From Roseovarius sp. Pro17 (GTDB taxonomy: Bacteria > Pseudomonadota > Alphaproteobacteria > Rhodobacterales > Rhodobacteraceae): a stretch of 64,000 nt of DNA. The stretch spans positions 2,108,001-2,172,000 of the forward strand of contig NZ_CP141179.1 in NCBI RefSeq assembly GCF_035599575.1, given 5' to 3'. The position numbers were made by a program, and so were the translations under genes. The notes beneath the pieces were generated by a model that ran no database searches, was not told the DNA's origin, and was given only the letters and a program-made list of their open reading frames with translations. The first letter of the stretch is position 1. Every line of letters begins with the position of its first letter. Positions 8,452 through 17,024 of the stretch are shown here, in pieces.

Positions 8452-9858
8452 TCAGTCGCTAAACGCCTCTTGACACATTTGGTTAGAAAAAAACTTCTCA
8501 CCGTTGTTGGAAACAACGTCATAGATCGCGTTACCAAATTCACGATTTACAGCTGCATTTCCACCACCAATAATAGTCCCATCCTCGACCTCAAACATAT
8601 AAATTTTTGCGGATTCGGTTTGATTATCGAGCAGTGAAGATGTTCTAAAGTTATCACATATATTGAGTCTTCGCTGTTTGGAAATTCGGAATGTCCGAGA
8701 ATAGGATAAAATACTTACTCCATTGCGAAGCATGTCTTTGGCAAATAGTATAAAGTTCTCATTTCTTCCAATATTTGAATTTGGGTCGGATCGTTCGAAG
8801 CACGAATAGTGAACGACGACCCACTTTGGCGGATTAATATCCCAAATTTGGCTGGTGTAGTCACTGTGTATCCATTGCGTGGGCATCGGCCTGGTGACAC
8901 CAACCGATAGTCCGGCGGAGTTCACTCTTACAATTCCTCGGATATTACGAATAGTTTCAGCGCTATACTCACGATCCCCGGGACAACTTGCAATTGCGAT
9001 TTCTCTATTGTCAAATTTCTCAACCCCATGCACAAACCCATTATTTTGAAGCACCTGATTATACCACTTTTTTACTAGACGATGCGGGTCGGCGGGCTCC
9101 CGACGGTTGTCCGCCCAGTCAGGCTTTACCACCGTCGAGTGGTTTCTGCTAAGAGAGGAAATACCGTCTGTACATAGTGGCTCAACGCTCTCGCGTGGAA
9201 CGAGCTGCCGCCTTCTTGGTAGAATTTCAAATCCACAAAAACTTGGTATCTCTGTGGCGCTATCGATCCATTCACTTTTTAACTGATCTAGGGGGCTATC
9301 ACTATCACCTTCCGTGGTTTTGAGGAGCGCCACCAATGGACCGGCTCTCGGTACATAGTAAACGAGATCAGCTAGGCTGGCACCCCCGTTTGGAACGGCA
9401 AACATAAAGAGCGCACTTGTCTTGTGTCGAAGGATATCAGAATCCAGGATCGCCCGACGAAGCGCAACCCCTCCTAAACTGTGAGCTATAAAATAGATCT
9501 CACTGTAATTTTCGATACCCGCTTCTAAAAGTTGGCTTTCTAACCCCTGAGATACGGATCTAAATGTATTTGGCGCCCAAGCACTCGTTTCATAATCGGC
9601 GACAAAAACGTCTACTCCCTGAAAGTCTGGGTCGTCATGAAGCATCTGCGGCCAGAATTTACCGTCAGAACTTGTCCATGTAGTCACTGCATTTTGACCA
9701 CCGTTAGAACTTAGGCCATGGATGAAGACAAAAACCCGATCTCCTCGGGTTTCGTTGGTTGGTTGATCCCCTATGTATCCAGGAGTTTTTACTTCCGCAT
9801 AAGAAATCAAAGGTGCAGTAGTAAGCGCGGCGATAAAAACAAGAAGTGAAATGTTCAT
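8452..9858 (-). CDS. Secreted alpha/beta hydrolase (lipase-like) with unknown C-terminal domain
   Basis: A 468-aa protein with an N-terminal signal peptide (hydrophobic residues 3-20, likely cleavage after SYA). The N-terminal half is an alpha/beta-hydrolase fold. FVFIHGL (44-50) supplies the oxyanion region, FIAHSLGG (123-130) holds nucleophile Ser127, and RNHSTVV offers His240; the acid is not certain. This resembles the PGAP1/DUF676-type serine esterases. The C-terminal 200 residues are not recognised. Base composition is clearly more AT-rich than the neighbours and codon choice differs, which suggests transfer. It shares strand and composition with the next two genes, but the 134-bp gap to 9993 leaves operon membership open. 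An export and esterase role is predicted; the substrate is unknown. Confidence 0.7.
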   Translation of the reverse strand: MNISLLVFIAALTTAPLISYAEVKTPGYIGDQPTNETRGDRVFVFIHGLSSNGGQNAVTTWTSSDGKFWPQMLHDDPDFQGVDVFVADYETSAWAPNTFRSVSQGLESQLLEAGIENYSEIYFIAHSLGGVALRRAILDSDILRHKTSALFMFAVPNGGASLADLVYYVPRAGPLVALLKTTEGDSDSPLDQLKSEWIDSATEIPSFCGFEILPRRRQLVPRESVEPLCTDGISSLSRNHSTVVKPDWADNRREPADPHRLVKKWYNQVLQNNGFVHGVEKFDNREIAIASCPGDREYSAETIRNIRGIVRVNSAGLSVGVTRPMPTQWIHSDYTSQIWDINPPKWVVVHYSCFERSDPNSNIGRNENFILFAKDMLRNGVSILSYSRTFRISKQRRLNICDNFRTSSLLDNQTESAKIYMFEVEDGTIIGGGNAAVNREFGNAIYDVVSNNGEKFFSNQMCQEAFSD

Positions 9859-9992
9859 CAGTATCTCCCATCTATTTTTAACTGCAATGCGTCTTCTGAG
9901 AAGTTTTCAGGTTTAGAAATGCCTCCAATTTATGAGACCGTATGTATCTTGACCGGTGTAAAACACTCTTTCGGCCTCATCGATCCTCAAAA

Positions 9993-11942
9993 TCAACCAA
10001 ACCGATTTTCCTTCATGCCCAAGACCAACTTATCCTGCACCTTACTCGCAGCCTCAGCTTTCGTAATCTTGCCGTTCTTGTTGATGTCAAGGCGAGCGTT
10101 TTGCGCGTACGCCTTGGTTCCTTTGGCAAACAAAACATGGCTGTCCAGTTTTCCAACAGCCGCCGGCCAGAGAACAGCCATGTATAGATCGCTCAAGGCG
10201 GGCATTGGCCGTCCGTTCACCTGCATCTTGAAATATGCTTCCACTATGCCGAGTTGATCGATAGCTGACATAGCAGCCAGTTTGGCAGAGGTTGTTCCTA
10301 GGTGCGTCGCGGTTGCTGGCATGAACTGTATTAGCCCTATAGCCCCGCTGCCCGCCGCGTTTTCTATGCTCGGTGAGAAGGACTCACCGGTTTCGAAAGC
10401 CATAACCGCCATCAAGTGATTGGGATCGCATTTTATTCTAGAGGCGATACCAATCACCTTATCGTTAAAGGCCTGACCATGCTTGTTTCGGGTGATCTTC
10501 CCAAAGGCTAGTGACTCTCCCGCCGCCGCAGCGGGTGGTATCGGTGAAGGTGTTGGCCCAGTTCCGGTCAGCGCACCGGACGGCCCGGAGTGTCCAGACC
10601 CGCCGCTGACGGCGTTGCCAAAGTCAAACGCAGGCAGCGCCATACCCAGCTCCGCCGCTGTATCTGCACCGACGATGCCATCATCGGCCTCCGGTCCGAA
10701 AATACGGGTCTGGAAGTCGACCACCGCGTTGAAGGTCCCCGGCCCGAAATCGCCATCTACCTTCAGGTGCGCGTTATTTTTGCGGTTGAGTGCTTTTTGA
10801 AACTCTTCCACGATCGGACCGTAAGAGCCAAATCTTAGGAGAACGGTTTTGCCCACACACTTCGTTCGGATCATCATCTGCGCTTCTTCTGCATCAAAAA
10901 GCACATACTGCGCTTCTTTCTGTCGGCCGAGCTTGTCGGCGAAAGGCGTGATAAACGTTTTATACGGCCCGACCTCCGAGCCTAGTTTGCCCTTTTTCAC
11001 GGTGCCTGCAATCACTTGGCAACCAGCCGAAGAAAATTTTGCATCCGCAGGGTTGCCATCTACGCCCATATGAAAGGCACAGTGAATATTGTCGCCTGCA
11101 ATGCTCCCCACGTGCCAGCGGTCGGTCAAATCATAATCGTCGTCATCGCCTGTTCTCTGAATAGTTATTGCGCAAGCCTGCTGTAATGCCCAATGCCCGC
11201 TGGAACCTTCGCTGCGCTTGTGCCATCCGGCGGTATAACGGCTATAGCGACCGCGCCCTATTTGGTTCACCCCTCGCCCATCGTTGGAAATCTTAGACAT
11301 TACGATCGGACCATATGGTACCGTGGAGCCGGGAAAGAGGGCGAGCCCATCGCCGGGTTTCCAATGGCCAATGCAGCACTTCATGACTTGATAATCTACT
11401 GGGGTCATGACGATCTCGTGTTGCGCCCCCATGCCTGTGCCCGAAAACTCCACCGGTCGGCAACCGCGTAGACCAAAGATTGTGATTCGGCCAACGTCGA
11501 TGGGAAACAGAGAACGCCGCCACAGAGCAATAAGGTGGGCCTCGGTCAGGACTAGCTGGCCCGAAGGCTCCAGAACAGGAGATTGCGCTTTCACTGAAGA
11601 ATCCACGTTTGTATCTGCAACCAGTGGAGTTGCGATACTCTCTTCAGCGGTCTGGGCGAAAATATCCTCTATGGCCTTTTTAATTGCCGACAGCGGCCCG
11701 TTGGCCAGACTGTCAAGGTTCACCTTGTGCCCGTCAATCTTCTCGCGGATGCGCGCCAAATTAAAGGCCAGTTCTCCCAGAGTATGTAACCCCAGGTCGA
11801 TACGCAGATCGTCGATTTCTCCAGCAATGTCCTCCAGTCGCTGCATCTCCGCTGAATCGCCTGCGGCCTGAGCTTTGGCAAACGGAGCCTCTAGAGAGCG
11901 ACGCAGCACCAACAACTCCTGTTCATATTGCTCGTAACCCAT
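9993..11942 (-). CDS. Multidomain peptidoglycan-active protein (SLT lysozyme-like, PG-binding, EF-hand-like)
   Basis: 649 aa from the ATG at 11942, which has TGGAGG 7 nt upstream. Visible parts in order: a coiled-coil-like helical N-terminus (1-100); a middle region (125-335) with H287/H291 and FSSAGCQV (C308), which recalls the His...S-x-G-C signature of L,D-transpeptidase-like enzymes; a peptidoglycan_binding_1 repeat (about 370-432, VDGDFGPGTFNAV); a Gly/Pro/Ser-rich linker (445-475); a lytic-transglycosylase-type domain (about 495-600) with FETGESF (Glu517) and GAIGLIQFMPATA; and an EF-hand-like loop DINKNGKITKAE at 619-630. There is no signal peptide despite cell-wall domains, so export by a specialised system or lysis-linked release is likely. 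The lipoprotein gene 28 bp upstream may encode a partner or protective protein. Confidence 0.75.
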   Translation of the reverse strand: MGYEQYEQELLVLRRSLEAPFAKAQAAGDSAEMQRLEDIAGEIDDLRIDLGLHTLGELAFNLARIREKIDGHKVNLDSLANGPLSAIKKAIEDIFAQTAEESIATPLVADTNVDSSVKAQSPVLEPSGQLVLTEAHLIALWRRSLFPIDVGRITIFGLRGCRPVEFSGTGMGAQHEIVMTPVDYQVMKCCIGHWKPGDGLALFPGSTVPYGPIVMSKISNDGRGVNQIGRGRYSRYTAGWHKRSEGSSGHWALQQACAITIQRTGDDDDYDLTDRWHVGSIAGDNIHCAFHMGVDGNPADAKFSSAGCQVIAGTVKKGKLGSEVGPYKTFITPFADKLGRQKEAQYVLFDAEEAQMMIRTKCVGKTVLLRFGSYGPIVEEFQKALNRKNNAHLKVDGDFGPGTFNAVVDFQTRIFGPEADDGIVGADTAAELGMALPAFDFGNAVSGGSGHSGPSGALTGTGPTPSPIPPAAAAGESLAFGKITRNKHGQAFNDKVIGIASRIKCDPNHLMAVMAFETGESFSPSIENAAGSGAIGLIQFMPATATHLGTTSAKLAAMSAIDQLGIVEAYFKMQVNGRPMPALSDLYMAVLWPAAVGKLDSHVLFAKGTKAYAQNARLDINKNGKITKAEAASKVQDKLVLGMKENRFG

Positions 11943-11970
11943 GCAAACCTCCAATTTTGGAATAATCAGC

Positions 11971-12813
11971 CTAGTTTCGTGCCGTCTTTATCGCCTCCGC
12001 TAAAACCTCGATTTCAACCGAAGCCTTAATCAGCGAGGTGAGATCGGGCGCATAGGCCTGAGTTGCCACGGCAAGCACCGCCTGATCCATAGCCAGAACA
12101 GACTGGTCGATCAAAATGACCCAGCCAGCAAGAAGTCCGCGGAAATCTTCCAATCTCTTGAGGTTGTCCGTGTTGATTCCGTCTGTGCCGCCAAGTGAGC
12201 CTCTAGTGGTATAGCCAAGCTTCACAACATCGAACATCGGACCAGTGCCACGGCGCAACTCCAGCATCAGGTTTTTCATGTCGGGATGCGCTGCAACCAA
12301 CCGTTCGCGGAAAACCGCACGATTCTGCGCCCGCTCCAAAACTTCGAGAACCAAAAGAACTCTTCCAATTCCTTCCGACAGGATTTTGACAAAGGCCGCA
12401 TCTACGCCTGTTGCCCCTCCCAGTGTGGTGAGAGACGCCTCAAGCGAAGAACTGGCGGAACTCAGTTCCGACCGCACCGCTGCCGCAGCTTCTCCGGTAG
12501 CGAACCCTGAAAGCGCATCATTGTAGTCTTTTAACGCGGTCAGACTAGCCCGAATGGCTCCCGCCAGCGGCGGATCACCTACCTTGAGGTAATATTTGGC
12601 TTCGTCAGGGTCAAATGAACGCACTCCGCTCAAGCGGTTGAATTTTTGTTGCATCAGTTTGCGTTCGGCGCGCCCAACTTCATCAAGTACTTTGTCGCCT
12701 TCGACATATTGAATCTCAAAGGCTTGGCGATAAATTTGAAACTCAGCTGCCCCAAAGCTGCAGGCGCATAACAAAGCAATAATAAAAAATTGGATTGCGA
12801 AACGAATCTTCAT
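11971..12813 (-). CDS. Predicted lipoprotein upstream of the peptidoglycan-active protein
   Basis: A 280-aa protein with a lipoprotein-type signal: basic MKIR, a hydrophobic core, then LLCACS, in which LCAC fits the lipobox. The mature part is largely helical and alanine-rich, with no recognised family. It ends 28 bp before the start of the 649-aa cell-wall protein on the same strand, so the two are probably co-transcribed from the AT-rich region at 12814-13006. A periplasmic or outer-membrane lipoprotein beside a peptidoglycan-degrading protein could be an immunity or docking factor, but this is inference from arrangement only. Confidence 0.65.
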   Translation of the reverse strand: MKIRFAIQFFIIALLCACSFGAAEFQIYRQAFEIQYVEGDKVLDEVGRAERKLMQQKFNRLSGVRSFDPDEAKYYLKVGDPPLAGAIRASLTALKDYNDALSGFATGEAAAAVRSELSSASSSLEASLTTLGGATGVDAAFVKILSEGIGRVLLVLEVLERAQNRAVFRERLVAAHPDMKNLMLELRRGTGPMFDVVKLGYTTRGSLGGTDGINTDNLKRLEDFRGLLAGWVILIDQSVLAMDQAVLAVATQAYAPDLTSLIKASVEIEVLAEAIKTARN

Positions 12814-13006
12814 TGACTAATTTCCCACATTTAACCTAGGGTAGTTTATTAGTATATCTATTTCAACTATTACTTGATCTCTCCAACCGGCCTTTCGCCG
12901 GATAGGGTGTCTCTTTTGACAACTTATCGTTTAATAAATTAGACTCAGATAGCACCAAGACTCTCTGAGCAATTCAGCGCAGAAGCCGTGCGCGCAGCGT
13001 TGACTA

Positions 13007-13855
13007 GGCTCTGGACCCATTAATCTGCTTGAAGCAATCAGGACTGCATGATTCAAGCTCCCGAACCGAGGGGGGCTTCATGAGCAATCTTTACTGGCTG
13101 AGCGAAGATCAGATGGCGCGGCTTCGGCCGTATTTCCCGAAGAGTCATGGTGTGCCACGCGTCGATGACCGGCGTGTTCTGAGTGGTATTATCTTCATCA
13201 ACCGCAATGGGTTGCGTTGGCGTGATGCACCCCGTGAGTATGGCCCGCACAAGACCCTGTATAACCGCTGGAAACGATGGAGTGACATGGGAGTGTTCGC
13301 GCGGATCATGACAGGACTGGCTGCCGAAGCGCCCGACAACAATACGATCTCGATTGATGCAACTTATCTGAAAGCGCATCGCACGGCTTCCAGCCTGCGG
13401 GCAAAAAAGGGGGGCGTGGACGCCTGATCGGTCGGACGAAAGGTGGTATGAACACGAAGTTACATGCCGTCACCGACACGATTGGCCGGCCGATCCGGTT
13501 CTTCATGACTGCAGGCCAGGTCAGCGATTATACTGGGGCCAGAGCCCTCGTGAATAGTCTCCCAGCCGCCGGGTGGTTATTGGGAGACCGGGGCTATGAC
13601 GCGGATTGGTTCCGTGAAGCCCTTGTAGATAAGGGAATAACGCCCTGCATCCCGGGACGAAAGTCGCGCGGCAAGACCGTCAAATACGACAAGCGTCGTT
13701 ACAAACGACGGAACCGGATCGAGATCATGTTCGGCCGCTTGAATGACTGGCGACGGATAGCCACCCGATACGACCGATGTCCAAAGGTATTCCTGTCTGC
13801 AATCGCCCTCGCAGCAACCATCTTGTTTTGGTTATAAATCAATGAGTCTGGAGCC
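13007..13855 (+). mobile_element. IS5-family (IS427-like) insertion sequence, copy B
   Basis: An 849-bp element with ends of the same type as copy A (left GGCTCTGGACCCATTAAT, right ATGAGTCTGGAGCC) and TA on both sides (13005-13006, 13856-13857). It has the same orientation as copy A but clearly diverged protein and DNA sequence, so the two are separate arrivals rather than a recent duplication. They bracket 6.2 kb of accessory DNA as direct repeats. Confidence 0.88.
13080..13837 (+). CDS. IS5-family transposase made by -1 frameshift, copy B
   Basis: Frame one runs from the ATG at 13080 to 13427 (N-terminal DNA-binding part and first Asp in SIDATYLKAHR). Frame two ends at 13837 (GDRGYDADW with the second Asp; RIEIMFGRLNDWRR with the Glu). 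A6G6 at 13403-13414 links them. Eleven or so substitutions separate its first frame from copy A, with all catalytic residues kept. It has its own GAGGGGGG ribosome site. It is probably functional. Confidence 0.87.
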
Positions 13856-14211
13856 TAGCTTTTCGGCGGCTTCAAGCCTGTGGATAAGCAGGTCCAGCGC
13901 TGGATCATCACGTTTTTCAAGATACTCGGACACAATCTTATTTTCCTTCATCAAATACTTCAAACCGGAGTGCAGTCGATCAGTTTAATTTTCACAACTC
14001 CTCAATATTTAGTTCTTATACTGGCAAACCATGCCTCGTAGTCCGGACTTTGCAACGGCTATTTCCTGCGCATTGCTGCCGCCGGTGGAGACCGCAGCAG
14101 GGGTAGCCGGGTGTTTCAGCCTTTGAATGGCTGCTTTTGCCATGCTGAGTTCTGACCCGAGCACTTGCAGCGAATTCACACTTTCCGCCGTTGGTGCCGA
14201 GCGTCACACAC
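13856..14211. other. Gene remnants between two insertion sequences
   Basis: Two short minus-strand frames look like former coding sequence. One runs from the ATG at 13951 toward the IS5 end (MKENKIVSEYLEKRDDPALD, about 31 codons before IS sequence takes over). The other ends at 14009 and opens near 14200 (contains MAKAAIQRLKHPATPAAV). Neither is recognised, and both are cut by the flanking elements. A GAGGAG lies between them. I treat them as debris. Confidence 0.35.
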
Positions 14212-15754
14212 GGCCGATTCTGTTGAAAAACGCCCCGCTGCAGCCGCAGAAACTCGGTCTTGGAATACGGCTCAAGTGCCTTTCTGATCAGGCTTTCTTG
14301 ATTTGCTGCGGTGCAGGAAAGGTCTTGGCCAGCTTGCGGAGGTTTTGGGCGGTGGCAGCGAGTAGAAATTCGTCATTCGCTCCACTTGGGCCGCGCAATC
14401 GGAGTCTTCCCAGCCCCAGAATGCGCTTAAGGTGGGCGAAGAGCATCTCGACCTTCTTCCTTAGTCGCATCGACACGGCATATTGCCTGGTTTTTGCGAT
14501 CTCCCTGGCGATCTGGCGGGCGTCTTCATGTTCTTCGCGGGTGATCTTGCGCGCGTCGGCATTCGGACAACATTTCGGCTTTGACGGGCATGCTTGGCAG
14601 GTCAACTTCAGGGCCTGATATTTTGCGACACCCTTGCCGGTCGGGCCACGGTTCGGGTCCGAGTAGTTGCGGCGGAACTGTTTGAGGGCTTCGCCTTCCG
14701 GGCAGATATATTGGTTGTTTTCAGCGTCCCATTCGAAGTCGGCGCGGCTCCAGGTGCCGTCAGTGCGCCCGGCCTTGTCAATCACCGGGATATGCGGCGC
14801 GATCTTGCGGTCGACAAGCCAGCCAAGCATCGGACCGGAGCCGTAAGCGGTATCCGCTATGATGCGCTCGGGGTGCAAATCGAACGTGTCTTTGACCCGG
14901 TCCAGCATTGTGCGCACGGACCCGACCTCGGCCTGCCGGATCGACCGGGTCGCCTCCACATCGAGGATCACAGCATGATCGGTATCGATCAAGTAATTGG
15001 TCGAATACGCAAAGAATGCGGGGCCTTTGCGAGCCGCCGTCCACTGGCTGGACGGGTCGGAATGGGATGTGAACTTGGGCTCGACTGTTGAGGCAGCGCC
15101 AAAGGCCGCATCATCCAGAACCTCCAGATATTCCCGAACCGCGCGTGGCGCGTCCTCCGGGTCAAGGGCAGCCGGGTTCCAGTCTTCCTTCGCCGTCGAG
15201 TTCTGCTTGTTGGCGTCAGCCTCGATCAGGCTGGCATCCGCGGCAAAGCGCTGGCCGCTGACCAGACCCTCGGCGATGCACCGCGCCACGGTCGTTTCGA
15301 ACAGCTGGCGCAGCAGGCCGCTGTCGCGGAAACGGCCGTGCCGGTTTTTGGAGAAGGTGGAGTGATCGGGAACACCGTCCATCAAATCAAGGCGGCAAAA
15401 CCACCGATACGCGAGGTTCAGATGTACTTCTTCACACAGCCGACGTTCAGAACGAATGCCAAGGCAATAGCCGACCAGCAGCATGCGTATCAGCAGCTCG
15501 GGATCAATAGAGGGGCGGCCAGTGCTGCTGTAGAACGGCGCCAGATGCTGACGGATGCCGGACAGGTCGACGAAGCGGTCGATGGATCTCAACAAGTGAT
15601 CTTGCGGAACGTGATCCTCGATTGAGAACTCATAAAAAAACGCGCCTTGCGCCTCTTGTCTCGGTCCCAGCATCGCAATTCCCCTCACATCATGCCGGAA
15701 ATTGAATCAGCGAAAGGCCCTCAAATCAACAAGAGTTTTTCAACAAAATAGGCC
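14212..15754 (-). mobile_element. IS1182-like insertion sequence
   Basis: About 1543 bp. Left end 14212-14233 and right end 15733-15754 form a 22-bp inverted repeat with three mismatches; the core of both is TGTTGAAAAAC. It holds a single full-length transposase gene on the minus strand. Exact ends are uncertain by about four bases because GGCC at each border may be target sequence. A short nonautonomous relative with the same ends is at 16487-16660. Confidence 0.82.
14288..15673 (-). CDS. IS1182-family transposase
   Basis: 461 aa from the ATG at 15673 (GAGGGG 7 nt upstream; a GTG five codons earlier is less likely). The N-terminal DUF772-type domain is seen as VPQDHLLRSIDRFVDL and RPSIDPELLIRMLLVGY. 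Catalytic DDE parts are FAADASLIEADANK (first Asp), IIADTAYGSG (second Asp) and MRLRKKVEMLFAHLKRILG (Glu). A cysteine cluster (CQACPSKPKCCP) sits between the last two, typical of the family. The gene is intact and fills the element. Ends like the nearby MITE suggest it could move that element in trans. Confidence 0.9.
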   Translation of the reverse strand: MLGPRQEAQGAFFYEFSIEDHVPQDHLLRSIDRFVDLSGIRQHLAPFYSSTGRPSIDPELLIRMLLVGYCLGIRSERRLCEEVHLNLAYRWFCRLDLMDGVPDHSTFSKNRHGRFRDSGLLRQLFETTVARCIAEGLVSGQRFAADASLIEADANKQNSTAKEDWNPAALDPEDAPRAVREYLEVLDDAAFGAASTVEPKFTSHSDPSSQWTAARKGPAFFAYSTNYLIDTDHAVILDVEATRSIRQAEVGSVRTMLDRVKDTFDLHPERIIADTAYGSGPMLGWLVDRKIAPHIPVIDKAGRTDGTWSRADFEWDAENNQYICPEGEALKQFRRNYSDPNRGPTGKGVAKYQALKLTCQACPSKPKCCPNADARKITREEHEDARQIAREIAKTRQYAVSMRLRKKVEMLFAHLKRILGLGRLRLRGPSGANDEFLLAATAQNLRKLAKTFPAPQQIKKA

Positions 15755-15977
15755 CATTGCCGACCTTCAGCATAGGATTGCGATGCCGCAGTGCGGCCCG
15801 CCATAGGAGCCATTCGTCGCAACCCCAAAATTGGGAGACAGATGAATTCACGCAACGCGGACGACGCTGCCATTATAGTTTGTATTGCCAAACTGGCATT
15901 TGCGGATCACGCTCGCCCACTGTTGTCGTTTCTTATGAAGCGACGCATGCTGGGTCCAAAAAACTGTGGAGAGTAGA

Positions 15978-16439
15978 ATGGCAGCACTTGCAGAGAGAAC
16001 AGCCTATTCGTATCGAGAGGATCCAGCCGTTCCTGCCTTCGACGATAGTGGTCAAATAGCGGTCATGGACGGCGACTGCGCACTTTGCTCCTGGGGTGCG
16101 CGCACAATCGCGAAACTGGATAAAGCTGGGACGTTCCGCCTCTGCCCCGCCCAGTCGAAAACCGGCGATGCTCTCGTGCGTCATTACGGACTGGACCCGG
16201 TGGACCCTGAGACCTGGCTCTTTATCGAAGACGGGCAAGCATGGTCCGGGATGGAAGCGATCATCCGGATTGGCGAGCGCTTGGGCGGGGCAGCAAGGCT
16301 CGCCAGCCTGTTACGCGTTCTCCCGCGAGGGCTCCGCGAATGGATATATCGCCGTATAGCCCACAATCGGTATCGCTTCGGCAAGTCCGACATGTGCGCT
16401 ACGCCAGACGATAAGCTCCGCCGAAGACTGATGACCTGA
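15978..16439 (+). CDS. DCC-family (DUF393) thiol-disulfide oxidoreductase-like protein
   Basis: A 153-aa cytosolic protein. The DxxCxxC motif that names the family is at D31-C37 (DGDCALC), followed by the family's RLCPAQSKTG strand and a WSGMEAIIRIGERLGG helix. The C-terminal LLRVLPRGLREWIYRRIAHNR is also typical. Members adopt a thioredoxin-like arrangement, but their substrate is not established. ATG 15978 is chosen because GGAGAG sits 6 nt upstream. The gene stands alone between an IS1182-like element and a MITE, so it is probably a passenger; its GC content is similar to the core. Confidence 0.82.
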   Translation: MAALAERTAYSYREDPAVPAFDDSGQIAVMDGDCALCSWGARTIAKLDKAGTFRLCPAQSKTGDALVRHYGLDPVDPETWLFIEDGQAWSGMEAIIRIGERLGGAARLASLLRVLPRGLREWIYRRIAHNRYRFGKSDMCATPDDKLRRRLMT

Positions 16440-16486
16440 GCATTCCCGGCGATCTACGCCAAGCGTACATTCAAAGGACCGATCTC

Positions 16487-16660
16487 GGCCTATTCTGTTG
16501 AAAAACTCCGCCATGCGAAAATCACCTTAGAAATCTGGAACACCGTTCTCGCGATGGGCCGATTGGCAAACGTTGCTTGCCGAAAGTCGATTTAACGGGA
16601 AGATATTCTGGCAATCCCGTCAATTCGGGCGAGCAGGTGAGTTTTTCAACAGAATAGGCC
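16487..16660. mobile_element. 174-bp MITE with IS1182-like ends
   Basis: 16487-16508 and 16639-16660 are perfect 22-bp inverted repeats. They differ by one to three positions from the ends of the IS1182-like element 730 bp to the left, sharing GTTGAAAAAC. The 130-bp interior has no open frame and no resemblance to the inside of that IS, which fits a nonautonomous miniature element rather than a simple deletion derivative. No clear target duplication is visible. Confidence 0.8.
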
Positions 16661-16708
16661 CAGACCGGACTTTCACCGGTCGCGCCGACACCGGACTACG
16701 GCTTTCGC

Positions 16709-16740
16709 ATTGCGGCCGTTCGTGCATCGTGCAGCATTTT
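16709..16740. repeat. Dispersed intergenic repeat, copy 4 (partial)
   Basis: ATTGCGGCCGTTCGTGCATC followed by GTGCAGCATT resembles the right half of the copy at 8304-8350. It lies just before the truncated VOC-family fragment. Confidence 0.35.
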
Positions 16741-16748
16741 TGTTGCTC

Positions 16749-16850
16749 GGATACGGGCCCCATTTCTACGTCGGCTATCTCCGCGACCCACAAGGCAACA
16801 AGATCGCGCTGTTCTTCAGTAATCCAGACGAACCCGGACGAGATGGGTGA
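16749..16850 (+). pseudogene. C-terminal fragment of a VOC/glyoxalase-fold protein
   Basis: About 33 codons ending in TGA at 16848 read FYVGYLRDPQGNKIALFFSN, the closing strand of many VOC-family (glyoxalase/dioxygenase-like) enzymes including the metal-binding-strand context. The upstream part of the gene is missing; the adjacent sequence is repeat-like. It is a stub left by island rearrangement. The intergenic stretch up to 17024 holds no other gene. Confidence 0.65.
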
Positions 16851-17024
16851 CGCGCTACGGGGTGGCGATCTGTGGCGGGCATGATCGGCGGTTTCCGGCC
16901 ATTCGCCGCGGTCGCAAACCGATCAAGGCGCGCCATTCAAAGCCGACATCCATAGGTGTGGTAATTGCGGCAAAAGTTCTTTATCTGTTCTTGAGGCACA
17001 GGATCACGCACGGAGTCATCGTTT

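Noticed and set aside
6781..13006. Composite transposon bounded by two identical IS5 copies
   Set aside because: The copies are clearly diverged in both protein and DNA, so they do not look like the two ends of one recently mobile unit.
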